A DNA stretch of 64,000 bases from Micavibrio_A sp964539025 (GTDB taxonomy: Bacteria > Pseudomonadota > Alphaproteobacteria > Micavibrionales > Micavibrionaceae). Below are positions 58,637-64,000 of the stretch, piece by piece. The position numbers and the translations under genes were made by a program. Each line of letters begins with the position of its first letter. Positions within the stretch are counted from its first letter, which is position 1. The stretch is taken from assembly GCA_964539025.1 (NCBI GenBank), contig CAZIFA010000001.1:434001-498000 (forward strand). Direction: 5' to 3'. The notes below the pieces were generated by a model, which had not been told where the DNA came from, ran no database searches, and was given only the letters and a program-made list of their open reading frames with translations.

Positions 58637-59206
58637 ATGACGCATAAATACGCGATAACATATCGCAAGGCGATTTTCGATCAGACACGGGCACGTGCCA
58701 TACATAAGGTTCTTGGTTTCGGGCCAAATAATAAATATGAAGGGCGTTACGCCGTTGAAGTTTCTGAAGGTGAGCATGCGTATACAGTGTCCGCACGCAG
58801 CGAAAAGACCATCAGGGAATTCAAATTTGCCAGCAACGGGGAAACATCGTTCAAGGAAACGCGGATTGGGCAAGGGCTTAAGGGTGCGAACATAGAAATA
58901 GAAACGATCTATTCAGGGCAAGACTGGATCAGAAAAAAGCTCGATTACGGGCAATCGAAAGTCGGAAACCCTAATGTAAGAAGGTTGATGGACCGCGATC
59001 TGGAGGATGAGCGTGCGTGGCATTATTGGCTGTCCAACGATTTAAAGGAATTGTTGCGTCCCGTGATCGTCGGTGAAAACCGGTTACACCAAATAGAGCC
59101 AGAGGCGGGGCGTTTCAGATTTGGGACAAATCCCGCGAAGATCAGCCAGGCGGATTTTTTCAAGAATTTTGATGGATTGATAAGGGATTTCAGGCCTTTT
59201 TATTAA
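58637..59206 (+). CDS. Unknown protein
   Basis: 189 residues from ATG 58637, with TTGGAG upstream; a longer frame starting at 58550 overlaps recJ and is not preferred. No family is recognised. It is basic and soluble (HKYAITYRKAIFDQTRARAI, RLMDRDLEDERAWHYWLSND), without signal peptide. It is 23 bases after recJ and may belong to that operon. A good terminator follows at 59273. Confidence 0.65.
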   Translation: MTHKYAITYRKAIFDQTRARAIHKVLGFGPNNKYEGRYAVEVSEGEHAYTVSARSEKTIREFKFASNGETSFKETRIGQGLKGANIEIETIYSGQDWIRKKLDYGQSKVGNPNVRRLMDRDLEDERAWHYWLSNDLKELLRPVIVGENRLHQIEPEAGRFRFGTNPAKISQADFFKNFDGLIRDFRPFY

Positions 59207-59272
59207 ACCAGGTTATGCCGGTTTTCAAAAAGTTCCGTCTTTTATAAAAAATATTACCGTGCCGTTTTGACG

Positions 59273-59300
59273 ATACGCCCTTCCATAGGGCGTATTTTTT
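59273..59300 (+). terminator. Rho-independent terminator
   Basis: ATACGCCC (59273-59280) pairs perfectly with GGGCGTAT (59288-59295), then T-run. Confidence 0.9.
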
Positions 59301-59334
59301 GCTATTCATATTCTATATTGAAAATGTGAGCGTT

Positions 59335-61371
59335 ATGTTCAGCGTCAGGATCATTATTTTAGATATGCGCCATGCCGCCAGCAAGGCCGCTGCCTTCTTC
59401 AAGAGAAGGGCAGCGATGATGCCGACTTTGTCGATTCGCATCACGCTGTTGATTGCGCTTGCGACATTAAATGCAATCATCGCCGTGACGTTAGGTGCAG
59501 ATGTTTACCGAGCGGCGGTCAATTATTCAGGTACGCAAAAACTCCAAAAAGCATCTGATTTTTCAAACGCATTGTTCATAGCCGAAAAACATCTGGCCGA
59601 GGAACGAAGTTGGTCGCTTGCCGCGCTTTTTTTAAAAGACGATGTCTCGCGAGCTTCGCTTGAAGCGCGACGGGTTTCGGTGGATGAGGAAATTTCTACT
59701 GCACTGAATGTTTTGGCCAGTGATGAGAGAGCGCAATTGGCTTTGTTGGTCCAGAAGATAAGCAGCGATCGTGAATCCTTGCAGGAGATGCGGGAGAATC
59801 TTGATCGCATCCTTAATGACAAAGATATCAAAAAGGATAAGGTTGCTCAGAAAGAGGCTCTGGAAGAAGAAAGCCGAGTGGCAGGCGGCATAGTTTCCAC
59901 GACCACCGATTTAATCAACAATATCCAGATACTGATTGAAGAATATCAGAGGCCGCTATTGAAGATAAACCCTTCGGTGGCGTTGCAGATGCGGTTTTCA
60001 CATGTGGTTTCCGAAGTTACCGAGTATGCCAGCCGGGAATACACGGTTCTGGGACAGTTGATCGCAGGAAAAAGTTATCCATCGGATGCAACGCGCGAGC
60101 AATTGGCGCTCTGGCGCGGGCGCATAAATTACGGATGGGATTTAATTCATTCCGCCGTTCTCAATAATGCCCTGACGGCGGAAGCCAAGCCGTCTATGGA
60201 TGAAGCGGAGACGCATTATTTTTCGATGCTCGATCATATCAAAGATATTTTCAGCGTCGACCCTAAAAAGAAAACGCCGGATTATCCTATTACGATGGAA
60301 AGGTGGCTGGCGCTGACATCGGATGCGGTCAATTCGCTCTATGCCATGAATGAGGCAACGCTGCATATCGGTGAAAATTACATGGCGCAGGTTAAGCGCG
60401 AGGCGCAATGGAAGATTTTCTTTAGTCTTTTGCTTTTTATCTGCGCGATGGGGGTTAGTCTCTATTTCTGGCGGCAGATTGCGCTGCGCGTCGTCCGGCC
60501 TGTGGATAATATGGCGCGAATGCTCTACAGCGCAACCGAGGGCGTGTATGAAGACATCCCGAAACTTTCACATTATCCGGAAGAAATTGCGAAGCTTGCA
60601 CTCGTCCTCAACGCCATGCAGGAAAATTCCAAACAGTTACAGGAAGAACGTGACAAGGCAGAGGCGGCCAGCCAGGCCAAAAGTGAATTTATCACCAATG
60701 TCAGCCACGAATTGCGTACGCCGATGAATGTGATGCTGGGATTGTCGGAGATTTTATCGCGGACGGAGCCCCTCACCGACCAGCAGCGACAATTCATCAA
60801 CACGCTGCGCTCGAGCGGAAAATCGCTTTTGACTCTTATCAATGATCTTTTGGATCTTTCGAGTATAGAAAGTGGGAAGGCGGATGTGGCACTGTTACCG
60901 TTTGACTTACATGAGTTGGCGGCGGATTTGCAGGAATCGCTTCCCGTTGGTGCGAAGGAGCGGGGGATTGAAACAAAGGCTGTCTTCAGTGGCATCAAGG
61001 GGAAAAAATATGTGGGTGACGCCATCAAGATTCGTCAGATCATCGTCAATTTGTACGGCAACGCGCTTAAATTCACGGAAAGAGGTCAGATTGTTTTTTC
61101 CGTGCAGGCCAAGCCGATTTCTAAACGCGAGGATTCCATCAAGATTGAAATCAAGGATACTGGCATTGGTATTCCTGAAGACAAGATTCCGATTGTGTTC
61201 GACAAATTTACGCAAGTGGATAGTTCGCTCACCAGAAAATTCGGTGGCACGGGACTTGGTCTAGCCATCACCAAAAGCCTTGTCGATATGATGGACGGGA
61301 CCGTGAAAGTGTCGAGCGCGGAGGGGCGGGGTTCAACATTCACGGTGAATATAGTTTTACTCGCAGCGTAG
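59335..61371 (+). CDS. Membrane sensor histidine kinase
   Basis: About 678 residues from ATG 59335 (59299 or 59365 also possible; no clear ribosome binding site). Two membrane helices (about residues 34-55 and 359-377) frame a large helical periplasmic domain, followed by a HAMP-like part, HisKA (SEFITNVSHELRTPMNVMLG with the phosphorylated His), and HATPase (NLYGNALKFT, DTGIGIPEDKIPIVFDKF, GTGLGLAITKSLVDMM). It likely senses a periplasmic or membrane signal and phosphorylates a receiver; the single-receiver gene at 61516 is the natural candidate. The ligand is unknown. Confidence 0.88.
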   Translation: MFSVRIIILDMRHAASKAAAFFKRRAAMMPTLSIRITLLIALATLNAIIAVTLGADVYRAAVNYSGTQKLQKASDFSNALFIAEKHLAEERSWSLAALFLKDDVSRASLEARRVSVDEEISTALNVLASDERAQLALLVQKISSDRESLQEMRENLDRILNDKDIKKDKVAQKEALEEESRVAGGIVSTTTDLINNIQILIEEYQRPLLKINPSVALQMRFSHVVSEVTEYASREYTVLGQLIAGKSYPSDATREQLALWRGRINYGWDLIHSAVLNNALTAEAKPSMDEAETHYFSMLDHIKDIFSVDPKKKTPDYPITMERWLALTSDAVNSLYAMNEATLHIGENYMAQVKREAQWKIFFSLLLFICAMGVSLYFWRQIALRVVRPVDNMARMLYSATEGVYEDIPKLSHYPEEIAKLALVLNAMQENSKQLQEERDKAEAASQAKSEFITNVSHELRTPMNVMLGLSEILSRTEPLTDQQRQFINTLRSSGKSLLTLINDLLDLSSIESGKADVALLPFDLHELAADLQESLPVGAKERGIETKAVFSGIKGKKYVGDAIKIRQIIVNLYGNALKFTERGQIVFSVQAKPISKREDSIKIEIKDTGIGIPEDKIPIVFDKFTQVDSSLTRKFGGTGLGLAITKSLVDMMDGTVKVSSAEGRGSTFTVNIVLLAA

Positions 61372-61515
61372 AATTTGTATGCAATTGTGTATAACCGACT
61401 GTTATCTATCTATTTAATAATCGTTTACAAAAAGCGGATAAGAGGGTAAAAGTACTTTCATACTTCACTTGATGTACAATTCAAAAAATCAGAGCCTTGC
61501 GCGGGGTAATTTATT

Positions 61516-61950
61516 ATGGCCGGCGTTAGTGCGTCACGAAATTTTCAAGATCAAAAAAGTTTCAAGACGCAAGACCTGTTCAAAAAACACATTCTTATTG
61601 TCGAGGACCATGACTCTAACATTCTGGTCACGACGCTCCTCCTGAAAGAATTCGGATGCACTTATGATGTCGCCATGAACGGGCTGCAAGCGGTCGATTT
61701 CTTTAACATGCGCAGATACGATGCCATTTTGATGGATGTTCAGATGCCACAGATGAGCGGGCTGGAAGCGACGGCCATGATCCGCAAGACGGAAAAGACC
61801 ATGAATATGCCGCGCACGCCGATTATCGCGCTCAGCGCCCATGTCCAGCCAACGGACAGGGCCGAGGCTATGGCGTCCGGCATGGACGATTTCCTGGCAA
61901 AACCGTTCGATTCTCAGGATCTGCGCTCACGCCTAGAACGGCTGGTTTAA
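61516..61950 (+). CDS. Single-domain response regulator (receiver)
   Basis: 144 residues; a receiver domain with VEDHDSNILVTTLLL (acidic pocket), phospho-acceptor Asp in AILMDVQMPQMSG, the Ser/Thr position in ALSAHV, and Lys in FLAKPFD. There is no output domain, so it probably passes phosphate on or acts by protein contact, as in hybrid phosphorelays. It follows the histidine kinase after 144 bases; a pair is likely. The N-terminal 25 residues are polar. Confidence 0.88.
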   Translation: MAGVSASRNFQDQKSFKTQDLFKKHILIVEDHDSNILVTTLLLKEFGCTYDVAMNGLQAVDFFNMRRYDAILMDVQMPQMSGLEATAMIRKTEKTMNMPRTPIIALSAHVQPTDRAEAMASGMDDFLAKPFDSQDLRSRLERLV

Positions 61951-62014
61951 AACTTTCTGATCGCTGTCGAATGCCCGTTTACGCCGCCTTTATTCCGGTG
62001 TAAGAACGGGCATA

Positions 62015-62389
62015 ATGCAAGGAAAAAGCAAGCATATATGGCTAAATTGTCTGATCCTGCTGGCGTTTATCAGCGTCGGCATTTCACCCGCGTGCAAATT
62101 CATTTCCGGCCAAGCCAGTTTTGTTGAAATCTGCGGCGTGGACGGGATCAAGACTGTCCGTCTTGCCGCTGATGAACTTCCGCCAGAACCTGTACATCAC
62201 GACAAAGCATCCAGCGAATGCGGATTCTGTATCGCGAGCGCGCATATAAAAACCGCTCCGGCCAAAACCGCTTCCATCGTTATTCCAGCAACATCGCATA
62301 TCACATTGGAGCGTTTTGCGCTGGCGACGTATGCCGATGATGCACTTCGTTCTGTTATTTTTCCCAGAGGTCCTCCCACAGCCGTTTAA
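62015..62389 (+). CDS. DUF2946-like small exported protein
   Basis: 124 residues. A signal peptide/TM segment (about residues 9-26) is followed by VEICGVDGIKTVRL and, later, HHDKASSECGFCIA, the H-H and C-x-x-C pattern of DUF2946, a family often encoded beside copper and TonB-dependent receptors. It likely binds metal in the periplasm. It precedes the TonB receptor gene by 46 bases and the two are probably one operon. Confidence 0.65.
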   Translation: MQGKSKHIWLNCLILLAFISVGISPACKFISGQASFVEICGVDGIKTVRLAADELPPEPVHHDKASSECGFCIASAHIKTAPAKTASIVIPATSHITLERFALATYADDALRSVIFPRGPPTAV

Positions 62390-62435
62390 TCCGAACGAGC
62401 GAATTTTCAACCAGGATTAAACGGAGTTAATTTAG

Positions 62436-64000
62436 ATGGCGAATATGATACGCGGCACAGTGTGTGCCGTATTGGTGGGTATACTGGTGCAGGCATCGCC
62501 CGTGGCGGCGGCAGAAAAAGAGTTGTTGAAAGTACGCATCCCGGTCGGCGGTGGCGGCACTATCACAGCGCCCGGCACGGCGGCGGCGGAAAAGGAAATC
62601 AGGAAAATTCCGGGCGGTGCGGACGTGGTTCCGGCCAAGGCGTTTCAAAATGGCTATGCATTGTCGATGAAAGACATGCTAGCGACGACGCCGGGCGTAA
62701 CGGCGCAGCCAAGGTGGGGCGAAGAATCGCGGCTGTCCATTCGCGGGTCTGGATTGTCACGATCATTCCATTTGCGCGGCATCACGCTGTTGCAGGACGG
62801 CATCCCATTCAATTTTGCCGATGGTAGCGGGGATTTTCAGGAGGTCGATCCTCTGGTTCTTCAACATATTGAAATTTACCGCGGTGGACAGGGGTTGCGT
62901 TACGGCGCGGCGAGCCTCGGTGGTGCGGTTAACATGGTAACGCCGACGGCGCACACGGCAGGATATGAGGGGCTGTTACGCGCTGAGGGTGGTAGTTATA
63001 AAACGATGCGTTTGCATGGCGAGGCGGCGAAGGTTTTTAACGGTGCGGATATTTTTGCATCGGTTACGAAATCCGTAAGCAACGGATATCGCCAGCAGAG
63101 CGAACAGAACAACCAGCGGTTTTTTGGCAATGCAGGTGTAAAGTTGGGTGATAAAGCAGAAACGCGGTTTTATGTTGCATGGAACGATATCAATCAGGAA
63201 GTGCCTGGAACAATCAGCAAGAAGGACGCGCTTAAAAATCCGAGAACAACCCCGGCGATCAATGTTACCAACAGATACGCGCGGGATATAAATTCGCTGA
63301 GGATAGCCAACCGGACGGCGGTGAAGTTCGACAACGGCATGGAGGCGGAAGCAGGCGTTTATGCGAACAACAAAGCGCTTTATCATCCGATCTTTCAGGT
63401 GGTGGATCAGAAATCGCTCGATGCCGGTATCTTCGCGCGGTTGAAGGGTAGGTATGATGCGGGCGGTCTGAAGACCGATTTTACGATCGGTATAAACACC
63501 GGACGCGGGGTCAATGATGCCAAACGATTCCTGAATGTCATTGGAAAGCGCGGTGCCATTCAAGCGGACGGAAAGCAGGTCGCGGAAAATATCGAACTGT
63601 ATGGTGAGAACCGGCTGCATCTCAATCGGGCGTGGAGTCTAATTAGTGGGGTGCAGGGGACGATTGCCAACCGCGAATACACCGATAACCGCAACAACGC
63701 CAACAACGATGAAAAGATTTTTCGCAGTTTGAATCCTAAATTAGGTGTCATGTGGGAACCTGATGCGGACACACAGATTTTCGCCAGCATAACGCGCAGC
63801 AGCGAAGTGCCGACCTTTTCGGAACTTGTGCAGGGCGCTGGGGTAAATTTCATTCCCGTGAAATTGCAAAAGGCGTGGACGGCGGAGATCGGATCACGCG
63901 GGCGGCGCGGGGATTTTTCGTGGGATGCCACGCTTTACCACGCGCAGGTGCGGGATGAACTGCTTAACTATACAGTGGCGGCGAGTATTCCGGCTTCGAC
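62436..64000 (+). CDS. TonB-dependent outer membrane receptor (3' end outside window)
   Basis: Open from ATG 62436 to the end of the window (521 complete codons); CGGAG lies upstream. A signal peptide (about residues 1-26) is followed by a plug domain (SMKDMLATTPGVTAQPRWGE, SRLSIRGSGLSRSFHLRGIT, LQHIEIYRGGQGLRYGAASLGGAVNMVTPT) and the start of the beta barrel (ASITRSSEVPTFSELVQG). It takes up a metal complex, siderophore, vitamin or similar substrate with TonB energy. The DUF2946-like gene before it suggests copper, but that is inference. Confidence 0.9.
   Translation, partial: MANMIRGTVCAVLVGILVQASPVAAAEKELLKVRIPVGGGGTITAPGTAAAEKEIRKIPGGADVVPAKAFQNGYALSMKDMLATTPGVTAQPRWGEESRLSIRGSGLSRSFHLRGITLLQDGIPFNFADGSGDFQEVDPLVLQHIEIYRGGQGLRYGAASLGGAVNMVTPTAHTAGYEGLLRAEGGSYKTMRLHGEAAKVFNGADIFASVTKSVSNGYRQQSEQNNQRFFGNAGVKLGDKAETRFYVAWNDINQEVPGTISKKDALKNPRTTPAINVTNRYARDINSLRIANRTAVKFDNGMEAEAGVYANNKALYHPIFQVVDQKSLDAGIFARLKGRYDAGGLKTDFTIGINTGRGVNDAKRFLNVIGKRGAIQADGKQVAENIELYGENRLHLNRAWSLISGVQGTIANREYTDNRNNANNDEKIFRSLNPKLGVMWEPDADTQIFASITRSSEVPTFSELVQGAGVNFIPVKLQKAWTAEIGSRGRRGDFSWDATLYHAQVRDELLNYTVAASIPAS

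Overview
The window reads as a compact chromosomal segment of a motile, flagellated, Gram-negative alphaproteobacterium. Evidence includes a CBP3-type ubiquinol-cytochrome c chaperone followed by a YceD protein, the order rpiB-glyA-nrdR-ribE-ribH-nusB, an LdtR-like MarR regulator, ihfA followed by a MerR regulator, motAB and a FliL-like gene, a membrane pyrophosphatase, PHA synthase and BamE. The order or genus cannot be fixed from sequence alone; an unclassified or Rhodospirillales/Micavibrio-like lineage is only a guess. Genes are tightly packed: there are ATGA/TGATG overlaps and three convergent pairs share stop-codon bases. Many intergenic gaps hold short palindromic GTCATCCC...GGGATGAC repeats.

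Region by region. 1-9.1 kb: end of parC, an FAD amine oxidase, motAB, hemB, an LdtR-like regulator, an unknown protein with a helix-hairpin-helix-like N-terminus, and glutaryl-CoA dehydrogenase. 9.1-14.6 kb: rpiB, glyA, a probably acquired GNAT gene, nrdR, ribE, an FMN riboswitch driving a type II (Brucella-like) lumazine synthase, nusB and a fliL-like gene. 14.7-27.6 kb: hppA, a P-loop kinase, a TrmA/RlmD-family methyltransferase, bamE, the cytochrome bc1 chaperone, yceD-rpmF-plsX-fabH, a putative HExxH metallopeptidase, ihfA-merR with a clear promoter and operator, a DUF305 protein and a solute-binding protein.

27.7-43.4 kb: an integrative element of about 15.7 kb inserted in tRNA-Pro(GGG). 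It is bounded by a 52-bp exact direct repeat of the tRNA 3' end. All its genes lie on the plus strand: tyrosine integrase, a Rap1a/Tai-like periplasmic protein, a small unknown protein, a 2944-residue RTX/subtilisin/P-domain/cadherin-like protein with a type I secretion tail, a Prim-Pol/SF3-helicase replication protein, an excisionase-like HTH protein, a highly structured RNA of about 195 nt with its own promoter and terminator, and a small membrane protein. The layout (integrase, AlpA-like HTH, primase-helicase, no visible phage structural genes) resembles a P4-like satellite or self-replicating integrative element whose cargo is one giant secreted protease-adhesin. The structured RNA and the giant protein are the most novel items here.

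43.4-64 kb: a GIY-YIG gene next to a large palindrome, a CNNM/CorC transporter, rplM-rpsI, several unknown small proteins, an aldo/keto reductase, a gamma carbonic anhydrase, phaC with an unknown partner, an OmpA lipoprotein, hom with a cyclic-nucleotide-binding protein, tRNA-Thr(TGT), glpX-recJ, a sensor histidine kinase with a response regulator, and a DUF2946-like protein before a TonB-dependent receptor that runs off the end.
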